A program made the position numbers and the translations under genes. This document shows, piece by piece, positions 12,508-24,840 of a stretch of 64,000 nucleotides of DNA. The DNA lies in assembly GCA_025345505.1 (NCBI GenBank), contig JANVCC010000010.1, positions 42,745,772-42,809,771 on the forward strand, given 5' to 3'. How positions within the stretch are numbered: position 1 is the first letter of the stretch; each line of letters begins with the position of its first letter. Source of the DNA: Todiramphus chloris collaris. Lineage: Eukaryota > Chordata > Aves > Coraciiformes > Alcedinidae. The notes under the pieces are model-generated. The model had not been told where the DNA came from and ran no database searches. It saw nothing but the letters and a program-made list of their open reading frames with translations.

Positions 12508-14920
12508 TAGGGGTGGTGTGTGAAGAAAGTGGTTCACTGTGATTGCATTGAGGTTGTATGAAAAAATGTCACAGAAAATGTATAGCATTAGGTGTGTTAT
12601 GCCTCCAGTAAGAGGGAACTCACTATTAGCTCAGTTAGGAATTCTGCAGCTCAGTTTAGACATTTAGATGAGTGAATGGACAAATATTGCAACAAACAGT
12701 AGAGGATATGCCCACCCTTAGTTAAAGCTCCTTTCCAGGAGTTACTCCATTAATAACTAAATTGATAGCAATTCTCTTACATTATCTTCTACCTACAGAT
12801 GCTGATAATTATGTACAGACCAGGTGTGAAAGTGCATCCTTAATGCTGACTTTTCCTAAAAGTACTTGAAATTTCTGTGGTACATATCCTATAAAGGAGG
12901 AAAATTAAAGAGATGTCATCTTTCTTCTCATTGGACCCCACCCCATTTGACATCTTCTGTTTCTGTTATCCTGACTGTACAAGGGTCTTGGAATTATTTT
13001 TTTTTGGTGAATGTTGTAGCAAACAACTCTGCAATTTCATTTAGCCTGGAAATAGTTTACCAGCTGGACTTCTTTCACCTGGGCTAGCTCTGGTAATGAG
13101 AATACAGAACACTACTTGGCTTCCGCCTGACAAAGGCTCTTAGACAAGCATTCATTTTGCTCACCTTGAAGACTACCACCTTAGATGTGAATCTGATTTT
13201 ACTCCCTCACCGTTCTTTCCATAACTGGTTTTAAAAGCTTGTTTTCTCTATACTCAGATGTTTGATTTGGACACCAAGGTTGAGGAGTCAATTCAAGTTA
13301 CTTGCAATTTTGCTGCAGAAAAAGGAAGTAGAAATCTAACTACCATACGTTCTCGCCTGTGCACAGTGACATCAGCTTGAAAACTCATTTCATTGGATCA
13401 TTCCGGATATTTTGCATTTACAGGCTATTAATTTTTAAATTGTTAAATAGCTATAGTGGCTAATAAAACCAGTTCTTACTGAAATTATGTCTTTTCAGAT
13501 GTTCTCAGCAAGATCGCTCTTAAGCAGCACAGTGTAATTCCATAAGGAAAATCCTTCCTATTGTCTGAGTTGCATTACATGCATATTCCTCCTCCTAGTT
13601 AACTCCTTACCTGCCAGTCTCCACTAAACTATGATATCACCTTTAACAGAAGCATCCTGCACTCCTTCCACAGAGAAGCGAGTGATCAACACAGCACCTT
13701 AAAAAAAGGAGTCATTCCAACAATTTGTTTTTTATGTCATCCTTTTGGCTTCATATCTCCCTCAACCGCACCAAAAAATAGAAGTTGGCTTCACGTTTTC
13801 CAGTCTGAAATTCCCCAACTCCCATTACAGAAATGCATTTAAATATCACACAAGTACTACAGCAAGAGGCAGACAGCAAGATTTTGCATTTGCACCTCAC
13901 CTCTCAGAGGGTATTGGGGCTAAGGAAGAAATGTCTAACTCAGAAATAGAAGGTTCAGTACCTAGTGGCTTTTATTTCGGCGTCTGCTATTTCACTTGAT
14001 CAATAACAACCGCAGTCTCCACCGGCTTCGAGCGGGGACTCACACAGCCGAGCACTCCTGGACCATCTTCCTAGAAATGGTGACACAGGCGTTGCTCCGA
14101 GGAAACCCAAGCCCCTGCACCCGTCCTTCGGCAAGACTGGCTGCTTGGCATCTCAGCATTTTCTTCGGTCACTTCGTCAGCAGCCAAGAGGAGAAGCATC
14201 CATGGGAAAAATGGCATATTACAAATTTTGCTTTGGGAAGCAGAGCTCGGCTCAGACCATTGTCGGGAGCAGGAGGGGGGGGAGCGGCTCTTAAAGCTCC
14301 AGCATCCCCTTTCGAGCAACAGCATCTTTGCAGCTGGAGGCATGCGATTATACAGCGGGGAGGGGCCAGGGCGAAAGCATCTTTCTTTAATTTCTCATCT
14401 TTTGTTAAACTTAACTGAGTGGTATCTGCCTTCTCTGATTCCTCAGTGCCTCCCAGGCGAATTATTCCGCTGTGCGTGACTGAAGTCCACACGCACGCAC
14501 GACTGCCCTGCATGATCAAACGCAAACGTGGTTTTCTGCTTTACAGGAAGAAGTCCTCTGCCCACAGCTCATCGCTGCCTGGTAGGCACCGCGCAGAGCC
14601 TGATCTCAGCGGTACAGAGCAGGAACCGCGGCGCTGGAACCGCAGCAGTGGGAGCTGGGAGAGCCCCGGCAGGCCACCCGCGGCCGGCCTGGCGTGGCGC
14701 ACACCGGCCTGTGCCTCCTGGGCGCCGGGCGCTCCGCTGGGCAGAACCAGCTACAGCCGGGGCTCCGCCACCTGCTCCCCGCCACGGGCCAGGTGCTGCC
14801 GTCCCTCCGCCGCTGTACTAGTCCTGGCTGATCACTCAGTGATGTCGGTATTGAAAACGGTGTGACAGCTCTAAACTGCTCTAGTCTGTAATTTAAAAGA
14901 GTTCAGGGAAACGCCAGTAC

Positions 14921-15012
14921 ATCTCATCTAATCGGATATATAGTGTAGTAAAACGTATCATCTGCTGTAATCCGACCATGACAAAGCAGTGGTAAAATCT
15001 GCTATAATCTGA
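14921..15012 (+). promoter_or_regulatory. Three-copy TAATCNGA motif array in the CpG island
   Basis: Three related 16-mers lie in an AT-rich break of the island: ATCTCATCTAATCGGA at 14921, ATCTGCTGTAATCCGA at 14960 and ATCTGCTATAATCTGA at 14997. Copies 2 and 3 match at 14 of 16 positions, and copy 1 matches copy 2 at 12 of 16. Start spacing is 39 and 37 bp. The shared TAATC core resembles sites of K50-type homeodomain proteins (OTX/PITX/CRX prefer TAATCC). Function is inferred only. Confidence 0.5.
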
Positions 15013-15356
15013 ATAGTCCAGGCGTGTAATTAATATTACGCATTTGGAAACGCTCGGCGTGGGTAAGCGCCCCCTCCCGTGGCCCGAAGCCGGGGGGGCC
15101 GGCACCGCAGGGGGCCGGAGGCGGCAGGCGAGGCAGAGGCGGGGGCGGAGGTAGCGGCTACGGGCGCTGCTGGGGCTCGGCGCGCTCCTCGGCGCTGGGG
15201 ACTTCCCCTAGAAGCCGCTGCAGTGGTTTCCACCAGTCCTTAAATAAATTCTGAAGTAATCACGTCTGCTCCCCCTGCTTCACGCACACGGCTCCCCAGA
15301 TGCAGCTGTTGCTGCTTCGCGGCTCGCGCGGCACCGATTTCCTCAACCCCAACTCC

Positions 15357-15446
15357 TTAAAAAAAAAACCAAAAAACCAAAAAAACAAAACAAAAAAAAA
15401 AACCCCAACAGAAGCAAAACCACAAAAAACCAAAAAAAACCTAAAG
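15357..15446 (+). repeat. A/C-rich low-complexity tract inside the CpG island
   Basis: About 90 bp of A runs are broken by C and CC (AAACCAAAAAACC type), placed between two GC-rich cores of the island. On the minus strand it is a T-rich tract. It may separate promoter modules or be a recent insertion. Confidence 0.8.
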
Positions 15447-15840
15447 AAGGCCACTAGAGCCCGATCTTAACTGGACAGCGGCGCCTACCTCCCCGACCGC
15501 TCCTCTCGGAACCTTACAAAGAGCGGGAAGGCAGCCGGGCTCGTGCCCCTGCCCGCTGGGGACCCGCCTCTGTCCCTCGGGCGCGTGCCCCTGTTGGGCG
15601 TCCTGTGCCCCCGGCGCTCCCCGTCCCGTTCGCCTCCTCCCAGAGACCTCCCTGCACCCCCACCGCCACCGCAGGCCGCTGAGCGGATGAAGCCAACCCC
15701 CCTCAAGCTGAAAGGGAGGAGAGGCTTGCGGGTGGCGAGGGGGTTTGTGGCATTTTAGCCGCTAAACGACGCCACCTTCGCCTGGCGTGACGGCGGGGGC
15801 TGCAGACCCCAGAAGTGCCCCTTCACGCCTCGGTCCTGTG

Positions 15841-18800
15841 CCCTTCCATCTCCTATTTTTGCTGGCCTGCTCAGGCAGGTAGAAAAGGGATGAGGAGACG
15901 GGATGCTACTGGGAGTTCTTGGGGGAACTGGTCATCACAAATAAATGAGTATCAGAAAACAATTTAAAGGTAGGGTTTTCAGAGTGAAATTAAACTCATC
16001 CCAGTTCCAGGATGATGAGAGGGTATCAACTACACAGACTTTGTTCTTGCAAGAAATACTGCACTATTTGTTTACATTTCTTCCACATACCAAGAAGAGT
16101 TTTGTCCATGAAGGATTGAAGTCACTTGATCTGCTTCAGAAAGGTGCTGGGGAGCCACAGCCAGTGATGGGTTCAGGCTCAGTGATGTTTGCTGTTGTGG
16201 CTTCACGGCAGGTCTGGCTCATTATTTTGCTCATTCCTGACACTACATTGTGGAAAATGTAAATGCATGGAGGCTGCATATGTACGGTAAAAAGCAAACA
16301 GCTGAAGAGTTGCCAACTCAGACATTTGAAAACAAGTGCAAAGGAAGTATTGGTGCCATGACAAGTTTGTTTTTGGAGCTTGGCCTTTCAGCACAATGTA
16401 TGGGTTAAAAGAGACAGAATAATAGAACTCATCCCCTCCAAATATGCCACCATTCCAAGTGTCTTTTTGTCACTTTTCTTGACCATTTCAGATCCTATCC
16501 TGGCTTAATTTATCTTCAGCATACAAACCATTAAAACAGTTGCCTGACAATCACATTGTACCTGAGGGCAAGATCCATCATCCATCAGAGACTTACACTA
16601 TCACAAAAATCTGAGCCTTGATTTAGGTGAGTGAATTAAAACTAAGCAGCTCAGAAAGCTCTTGTGAGAGCAAGCATGTTCATCAGGTAGCCATGCAGAC
16701 TGGCTAGTATGAATTCCTTCAAAGAGAAGCATATCTGATTTTTTTTTTTTTCCATTATTTCTTTGGAGTTTGGGGTTGGTTTTTTTACATTATTTGGTTG
16801 ATTGGATTTTTGTCCTTTCTTTGGAGTTAAAGCACACTACTTTCTGTACAATAAGCTACGTAGGTCAGATCAGGATTTGCAGATTCAAACTCACTTAGAA
16901 CTCAGAACTATCACTTTTTATAACATCATCTATGTGCATGGAAGTATCACTCTTTTCTAAGTACTGATAAAGATGAATGTCACTGATGACATCCTTCTGC
17001 CCCTCTTTCAAACAGCAACTTGCTGATTAAAGCATTTGTCAGGCATGTGGAAAATCTGAGCTCACTGTCCATGTTCACCCCAGGTGGGTTTTTTTTCAGT
17101 ACTTGTCTTGGAAAAGATTCCAGTCCCTCTTACATGGACAATTCCATGGTCAATTATTTGCAAACAGTCCTCCTTCATAATGTTTATAAACATTTGTGGA
17201 GTATTTTGGGAAGTCTGTTGGCTCCTCAGCTCCTCATGCCCATACTTTCTACTGCCTTTCTATCACTAAAGCAAAAACCTATCACAGAAAGACTATTATT
17301 GCTCCTCATAGTACAGTCCTAGTTGACCTGCTGCCCTTAGCTTCTCTCTTGAGAGATTCACAGATGAGTAAGTGGCTGAAGCTTGTTTCACAGTGCTGAG
17401 GCTTACTGCATAGGGCAGAAGCTGCTAATTAGTACCTATGCTTTGTAGTACCAATTTAAACAGGATCCTTCTTCTATTCAAGAATGTAGTCTTTTGAGGT
17501 CAATGAGATGGAATAAGGAAAATTTCTAAGGAATGGAAAATTAAGAACTGTGGAAGAAACGTGAAAACTGGGAGGGAGCAAGTCCTTTGCTTTGTCTTGA
17601 TAAGGTAACACACCCTACAGCAGAGGGCATCTTTCAGTAAAACTTAACTGCCTGGGTAATTTTGATCAAGAGTATAGAAGCATATTTATACATTATATGG
17701 AAACTTCAGTAGTAAAAGGTAATGAATGTAGTAATTAATTATGAGCTTAAGCTTCCCTAGAAGGGAATTTGACCATCAGATCTTCAAAACATAGCTTTGC
17801 TTATCTAAGCTCCACATATGCTGGTCAAATACCAAAAGTATGAAATGCCCAGCATCTCTGTCAACTGGCACTGTTTCATCTGGTATTTGAACACATGGAA
17901 CTTGGAGGAGATAAATTAAGTGGGTAGGAAGTGTGCAGTGAGACTGTACTCTTTATTAACATAGGAAGTCCTCCTCACCATTTGTCAAGTTATTTCAAAA
18001 AAGAAAATACAATCTTATGTCAGAAAGAATACTTTAAAGACACATCTGAAAGCTGACTTCCTCCCCTGTGTAAGCCTTACCATCTCACATGCTGTCTCCA
18101 ACAAAGATAAAGTGGAGACTTGAAATCTTTTGCTATGAACAGGGTGAAAGGAGGAACTGACACTGCCATACTCTCAAGGAGTAACTTGATCATACAGGGA
18201 GCTTAAGAACCAGCTTGGAAAAGATTTACCATTACTTTAAAGACATACACTGCAAACTGAGGAGCAGGTAATGGTTGCAAAGATATGTGATGTAGTCAAA
18301 GCCATGAAAAGGGATGTCACTCCTGTAGCACTGTGTTGGATAATATTGATAATGCAGCACTTTGTTGAAGCCTGCCAACAGCTACTACAGCATGATGAAG
18401 GCCTGCATAAGACTTTCAGATGATGATGGAGAAAGAACCTTAGAAATGTTACATAGGAAGAAAAAAAACCCCAGTATGTAGAGCTAGTCTGCACTTGCAG
18501 AGGGAGGCAGATACTACAACAGGAGTGCAAAAATGAAGTTCAGAGGATCTTGGCTCAGACTAGAAAAAAGAAATGCAATATTGTGTGAATAAATTACATT
18601 CCAATGTAATTGGAGTTATAATTCCAATTGTACTTTACAATTACATTCATGCTTATTTCCCAAAGGTTCTCTGTGAATTATCATAGCTTTAAGGGCTCCT
18701 CTGCAGTTCCTCACTTTAGATTTCTTACCTATTTCAGCTGTGGGTCTTACAGTCCATGACTTGATTGCTGTGTTTCACTAGAAGTATGTCATAAACCTGG

Positions 18801-21800
18801 TTTTCTCGGACAAAAAATCATTCCATCTGTGGCCTCAGAAATTGTCATGGTAACCTTAAAAATCAATCATTGCAAACATTTGATGAGGGGAGAAAAAATT
18901 TAGAGCAGGGACATGCCTTTAGATATAAGCCAACTAAAGATTGATAAAAGACAGGCCTGAGAGTTTGATAGCACAGTTAGCATGTTTCAGTACAGCTAAA
19001 AGTCCTCAACCGGGAAAGGAAAGGCTTTATCTCTGCCTCAGTTACTCTGATCTACAGTGCAGGTTCTAATTCCTGGCTATCTGGTTGATTAGACCAGAAT
19101 CTTCCGGTGTAATTTCATTCCTTCAGGATGAGTTTTCTGGAGACATGATTTAAGGGCTGATAAAGACCTTCTTGAAAACCCCAGTTGCTCGCCTGTTGTA
19201 TATGAGACCAGAAAGGGAATGTTTTTTTTGTGCGATCTGATATTGGGAACATTGAGAGCAGTCATTCTGCTGTTTTTTCAGTCTGTCTCATGTGACTTAG
19301 CTGAAGTGTTTCTTGCAACTGAAGTGGCATAAGATATGAGTAAACATTTTAATTCAGTCTGATGTTGAAATACTTAAGATGTGGTAGAAAATTTTACTCT
19401 ACCATGATTGCCATAAGAAAAATAAATATGGCATTCAGCTGTATTGAGAGTAGCTTCCTGTACTATCAGATTCTCAGACTGAAATTTAATTTTTATTTTG
19501 TCTTTAAGGTATAGGTGCAGGCAAAAGATTGCTTGAAGGTAAGAAAAAAATTCTCCCATTTCTGGCATAACTTTTCTGTTTTCTCTAGTTGAAGTTTTTT
19601 TTTACAAATTGCTCTAAATTGGTCTTTGCCAGTGGCATGGAACAGATCTGAGTGGGTAGCAGCGATGTCTTTAAAAGCCATTGAAATCCAGACATGGGAG
19701 AGGAATTCATGTCCTATGCACATTGCTCAGCTAAGAAGCTTACTTCTCATTCATGGAAATGTAAAAACATGCAGACTATCAAAATAGCAACTGTGATCAA
19801 GAAACAATATATTATCATTTTAAAGTTTGTGATTGTAATGCATTTATTAAAGGTCATTCAGTTCATAAGCAACTTCCTTACATAGTGTGAGTTAAAGAGG
19901 GAGGAACTAATTCCAAAGCCAAGCATGAGGACCCAAAGTAGATGCTGACCAGATGAATCGTCAAAGAATAACATGAGCCGTAACTGATGCTGCTGACCTT
20001 ATCATTAAGAAACAATCCACCATTGGCAATAAACCAGACAACATAGCCAGCATTACAACAAACCAACATCATCAGTCTAGCTTTCCACCCCAAGATTCTC
20101 ACTACATCACAAACCTGAAAAAAGAAGGTAAAGACCAATGACCTCCTAATCTGAAATTGTCAAGACATTGAGGCATCTCACAGGTGTTTCAGGTCATGTC
20201 TAGCTCCTTTACACACAAATAAATTAAACCTGTTTACAGTAAACCCATGTGAAACAATATTTAAATTAAAATTACCATCATTAGATTGCCAGCATATTCA
20301 ATCTCAGTGTAAGCATCAATGAGATGGCTTCAGCTGCTTAGATGTTCATAACCTCTCAACTTTGCTACAAAAGTGCTATTCAGCTGGATAAAAAACTGCA
20401 AGTACTGCCCTGTGGTGCAACATGGTTCCTCAGCTAGACAGGTTACTCAGAGAAAGCCAAAATGTACACTCCACTCCTCACTCTAGATTTTAAGCATGTG
20501 GATAGGAATGTTGAAACAATTTCTGATTCTCAATACTTTCAAATATTCTGTGGGGTTTTTGGATGTCTGTAGTTTAGATAAATTAAAGTTTGAGGTTTGA
20601 CAGTGATGTTCTTTTATTATAACAGAATGTTTCATTATTGGAAAAAATCTCATCTGCTCAGCAAAAATTATGAAATGAAGGACCCTCATGGGATTTTCCT
20701 ATCTGCTGGGCTGAATTTAGCAGTGTATAAACATGCCAAAACAAAGGCACACAAGAAAACATGCTGAAATAAGGCACTTCACTGTACACCTTCTGCCTGT
20801 GACAAGGTAAAAACATGCACAAGTGATGCTAATTAAAACAGATGTTAGTGAAAACACTTTGTGAATTACTTTGAAAGTATGTGAATATTATGCTAGAGAA
20901 TGGGATATAAGGAACCATACATGTTAAAAGCCTTACCTGGAATGTTAAACAGATTTTCACCAAAAATAAATGATCTCTTTAAACATCTTTCCCCACCTTT
21001 CAACCATTCACTTTCATGTGTAGCCAAAGGATGTCCACTTCCACTTTGGTGCAGTTAAGAGAAAGGCAGTTTTTGGTGCTGGGGAAGAACTTCATAAGCT
21101 AATTGGTTGCCAACAGAATAAAGCATTGCTTTGTCAATAGACACAGTCAATAGTTTATGAGATTCCAGCACTGCTTTCCAATATCTGTTGTTGTTCATTC
21201 CTATTGTGTTTAAAAAGTTTCAAAGAATGCTGAGTTGTTTATGGGACTGCATTATGGCTGGGAAATCTTTGTCACAGGTGTGCAAAATAACATTTTAATT
21301 TTTTTTTAAATAAAATTAGCAATACAATTTTAAATCTCTCCACCAAGGTGTTTTTTTCACTTTTTCACCTTCTTAAGGTTTGGGTTGGATTTGTTGTTGT
21401 TGTTGTTGTTTGGGGTTTTTTTGTTGTTCTTTGCTTGTTGTTGCTTTTTATTATTATTGTGTTTTGTGTTTGTGTTTTTGGTTTGTTTGTTTGTTTTTTT
21501 GTTACCTGACAAAGAATCTCAAGTCATAATCAAATGACAGAGAAGAACAACAAAAAAGGAAAGAAGAAGAGAGAGAAAAATGTAAGCATCTTGCATGCAA
21601 CTGTTTTTGCATCCAGAAAAGCATATTTCATAATGTGGCCCAAACAGCATTAATTACATTGCAATGGGGTTGGTAGTTATCAGCCTTTCCCTTTGTCAGG
21701 CTGTGCACCAGAACAGGGCTCTTAGGTTTGCTCTTTTCAGTACTTCTCTATATGCTTTTACAGTAACATGAATAATCAACCGTCCATGAACTAAGAACTG

Positions 21801-24526
21801 CAAGTGCTTTTTGTGTCATTAAGCATGAAACAGTCCAAATTTAAATTTACATAAAACTCAGTAATGTTGAGCCTACTCTTCATTTGCTTTCTGTGTTAGA
21901 TTGTTATGGATTACATTAGACAAAAGGTAAGCTATTCTAGAGCACACTTGGCATGATATTTTATTGTCAAATATGTTATTTTTGCTCATAATTTTTAGTG
22001 CTATTTAATTCCCATTATATTTAATGAAAAATATAAAAATGTTAATTGTATTTTTTTTTATTATCTGAATAAAAAATCACAGTAGAAAATAGTAATGTAC
22101 CAGAAATTCAGTAGTAGGGAAGACTATATGTATTTGCAATATTTCTAAGTTTTACCCTTTAAGTCAGTCAGATTTTCTGCTAATTATGTGCATTGCTGCT
22201 AGCAATTTATTTTGTTACTTTCAAACTATTTTCAGTCATGGCAAATATTTCTGAACATCTGTATGCATGACAAGCTTTGCGCTTTTCCTACTGTTAGTTA
22301 GCAGAAGGAAGAAAGGCAAGCCAAGCAGAAAACCAAAGATGAACAAAAAGTCATTGTTTGCTGAACTGAAGCTCCCAGCTTGAAGACTTGCCACATTTCA
22401 TGCACACACAGATACTCGCAAACACACCTACTAACATATCCCTGGAGAATTCAGAAAACCCCAACATGATTACGAAATCTCAATGCAGTAAGAATACTCC
22501 AGAAAATTGCCATATAAATTTATCCGAACCCCAAATATTATTTAAGTATTTTTTTCAATATTAATCTCATGAAAATGAGAAAATCACACTATAAAATGTG
22601 ACCAATAGACATTCCATTTTAGAATGAGTTTTTTACACACCTAAGAAATTATCTTTTGTTCGCATTCTACTTTTCCACATCTCCTTTATATAATGGAGAT
22701 CTTTTTTTTCCTACTTTTATTGTAGTTGTTTCCTTTTGGTAAGAATAATTTTCCAGTTTATTACTGGAAAGATGAAGATGACCATTAATAGTTATTATTT
22801 ATTATTAAACTTTTCTTTAAAAAGCAACTCTACCCTTTGCTTCCAGATAATCATTTTCTGTCTCTCTTCATCTGTTGATATAAAAGCAAGTCAACTCTAA
22901 TACACATAGATAACTACTATAAAAGATAAAAATCTTTAAAATCATAGGAGAAAAAATGAAATTAGCAAAGGAGAAAAATATGCAGTTAAAAGTAAAAAAT
23001 AAACTCTGCACAAATCGGAATTATTTCAAACACTAGAAAGGAAAGTAAGAAAGAGATATATTTAACATATTACCTAATATTCTCAGAAAGAAATAAACAA
23101 CTTATCATTCATAGGGTGATTAATACAATTAGTTATTTTCCTCTTAAACTGAAGCTATGTTAAAAACATTACTGTCACAATTCTCATTCTGCTAGGGAGA
23201 AGAGAAGAACAAAGACAATGACTATGACTAGTGTCAGAGTTCAGTAGTCAAAGCATGGGTGAGGAGCTGCTCTTTCCTATCCTCTGATTCAAGAAATATT
23301 TATTGACAAACCTCACCCCTCAATGCTTGATGGTCCCCTTAGAATACTAGACTAAACCCTGTTTCCTAATTTCCCAAGCTCCTCCTAATGTTGGCATAGA
23401 CAAACCAAGCTTTGCTCATTTTCTTGTGTCAATCTGATCAGAAGGAACAGAATACCTCTTCACCTAACACATAGCTCAGACCTGTAGAGTATGGTGGCGC
23501 CAATTAGGACATAGAAAACTGAGAATTTCCCTGCTATGGATCTTAAGTGCTACAGTTGCACATGGGGAAAAACATTCAGGTGTTCTCTTACCACATTAAA
23601 GAAAACTGAGTTTGGCATAGAAGGTATTTTACTGATAAAGGAAAACCTATACATGTGGAACACAGAAGAGAATGGTGTTTTAATGCTAAAAACTAGTAAA
23701 TCATAGACTTAAATATGGAGAAATTTTCTGCAGATCTTGAACTTAAAAATATGTTGAATGTTTGGCCAAACAGTTGCCAGGTAGTGAAAGCTGCCCAACA
23801 ACTCTCTTCCCCCTGTGTTTATTATTTAAGATCTAACTAAACTTTTTTTGAACATTCCTTAAAAATCAAACCCATTGAATTTAACTAAGTAAAGTAAGAA
23901 GGTTTAAGACTTGCTACTTTTTTTGAGATAGTTTTTAAAACAGAGCAACACCTCCACAAAGAGACTGCATTGTGTGCTAGATACTGGTATAAAGAACAGG
24001 GATGAAATTCTGGCTCTACATAGGCATGGCTTTTAGCCTCAACGGACTTTGGATTTCACAGTGTGAATTGAATTATTCATTATGTCTGTTTAATTGTTTA
24101 ATTACTATGAAAAAAGCAAATGGTGTTCTCTTTTCTTCATGTGTTTGAACAACTTGGTATGTTGACTCCCATATTAATTTCTGTCTGTAGAAAATTATTA
24201 TTGTTTTCTGAGTCTTTATGGAATTTTAACAAGTAGTAAATCTACTTAGAAAGCTACCGGCATTTTTAAATAGCTGCAGTCAGGGCCCTCAAGACTCAAA
24301 TATATTGTAAGATATTTGCAATCTTCTGCAGCCCAATTTGAATAGTGGAATCTTATTATTTCATAAACTCGTCATTTCACAATATTATCAGCTACACTCA
24401 GGAAAAATACACTGAAGATATCTTTGTGTGTATCATAGAGTATCAGTTATAGATTTTATTTTCTTAAAGGTTAAAATGATACAGTTTGAAGATGCTTCTC
24501 TCTCCCTTGAAATTTTGGTAAACCAG
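15841..24526. other. Gene-free AT-rich stretch, including T/G-rich tracts
   Basis: I see no exon, RNA gene or clear transposon. A T/G-rich tract lies near 16738-16808. Open frames of 60-105 codons are present on both strands without recognisable domains. It lies upstream of the candidate PPFIA2 promoter and is treated as intergenic. Confidence 0.6.
21374..21503 (+). repeat. T/G-rich tract with (TTG)n core
   Basis: A pure TTG microsatellite of about 20 bp at 21391-21410 is followed by mixed GTTT and GTTTG units to about 21503. This is the complement-type counterpart of the A/C-rich tracts elsewhere in the window. Confidence 0.85.
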
Positions 24527-24840
24527 CGACCCAAGGGCGCCATCATCCCTGATGGCATCTTACCCCCTGCAGTGGCAACCCCAGCCCCCTGGGACTGTCA
24601 GCTTCTGCCCCAGTGACACAGGTGCAGTGCATATCTCCAGTTCCCTACAGCCCTGCCCTGACTGGTCCACTCATGGGCATACATCTCAGCCATCCCTAGG
24701 GATGTGCCCAATGCCCTGGTGCCCCTCAACTGCCCTCTTCTTGGATGAGTCCAGGACAAGCCCTGGTGCCAGGCCCTGCCTGGCCACTCTGGGAGAGTGC
24801 CTGTCACCTCAGCCCTGGTCTCTACTGAGCCCTGACAGTC
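24527..24840. other. GC-rich, CpG-poor islet of unknown origin
   Basis: About 310 bp are clearly richer in C and G than their surroundings, with many CCCTG, CAGCCC and CCAGG words but few CpG after the first 20 bases. Overlapping chance-looking frames run through it on both strands (129 codons plus, 69 minus). I recognise neither a protein nor a repeat family. It could be an old insertion, a decayed retrocopy or a methylated former island. Confidence 0.4.

Larger units (their letters stand above)
4426..14019 (-). other. PPFIA2: Putative PPFIA2 5'-UTR intron
   Basis: The start codon sits two bases after a splice acceptor, so the mRNA must have an exon upstream. The nearest promoter-like sequence is the CpG-rich block beginning near 14.02 kb, which would make this an intron of roughly 10 kb. 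It holds a CR1 tail near 6.7 kb, a degenerate CR1 tail near 9.35 kb, poly-T tracts, three A/C-rich tracts and a 20-base G run. I see no other coding exon. The intron's right-hand end is inferred. Confidence 0.55.
14020..15840. promoter_or_regulatory. PPFIA2: CpG island; candidate PPFIA2 promoter and first exon
   Basis: This is the only CpG-dense block in the window. Cores are at about 14.58-14.83, 15.04-15.24 and 15.47-15.83 kb, with a moderately CpG-rich shoulder from 14.02 kb. The flanks are AT-rich and CpG-poor. It lies about 10 kb upstream, in the minus-strand sense, of the liprin start exon, which requires an upstream 5'-UTR exon. Minus-strand donor candidates include TAG|GTACTG (exon end 13962), GTGAGT at 14043-14038 and GAG|GTAGGC (exon end 15489). 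None can be chosen from sequence alone. A plus-strand GTAAGC at about 15063 would also allow a divergent transcript. Frames of up to 148 codons across it appear to be GC-driven chance ORFs. The promoter assignment is inference. Confidence 0.7.

Noticed and set aside
14767..14776. CTCF-like word GCCACCTGCT in the CpG island
   Set aside because: Only a partial match to the core motif, and such words are expected by chance in GC-rich DNA.
14419..14865. 148-codon plus frame and several overlapping frames in the CpG island
   Set aside because: Stop codons are rare in GC-rich DNA. The frames are Pro/Arg/Ala-rich, overlap in several registers and match no known protein.
18240..18530. 97-codon Cys/Ser-rich minus frame, with an overlapping plus frame of about 50 codons (MVAKICDVVKAM)
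   Set aside because: Frames on both strands over the same bases, no recognised family and no splice or promoter context.
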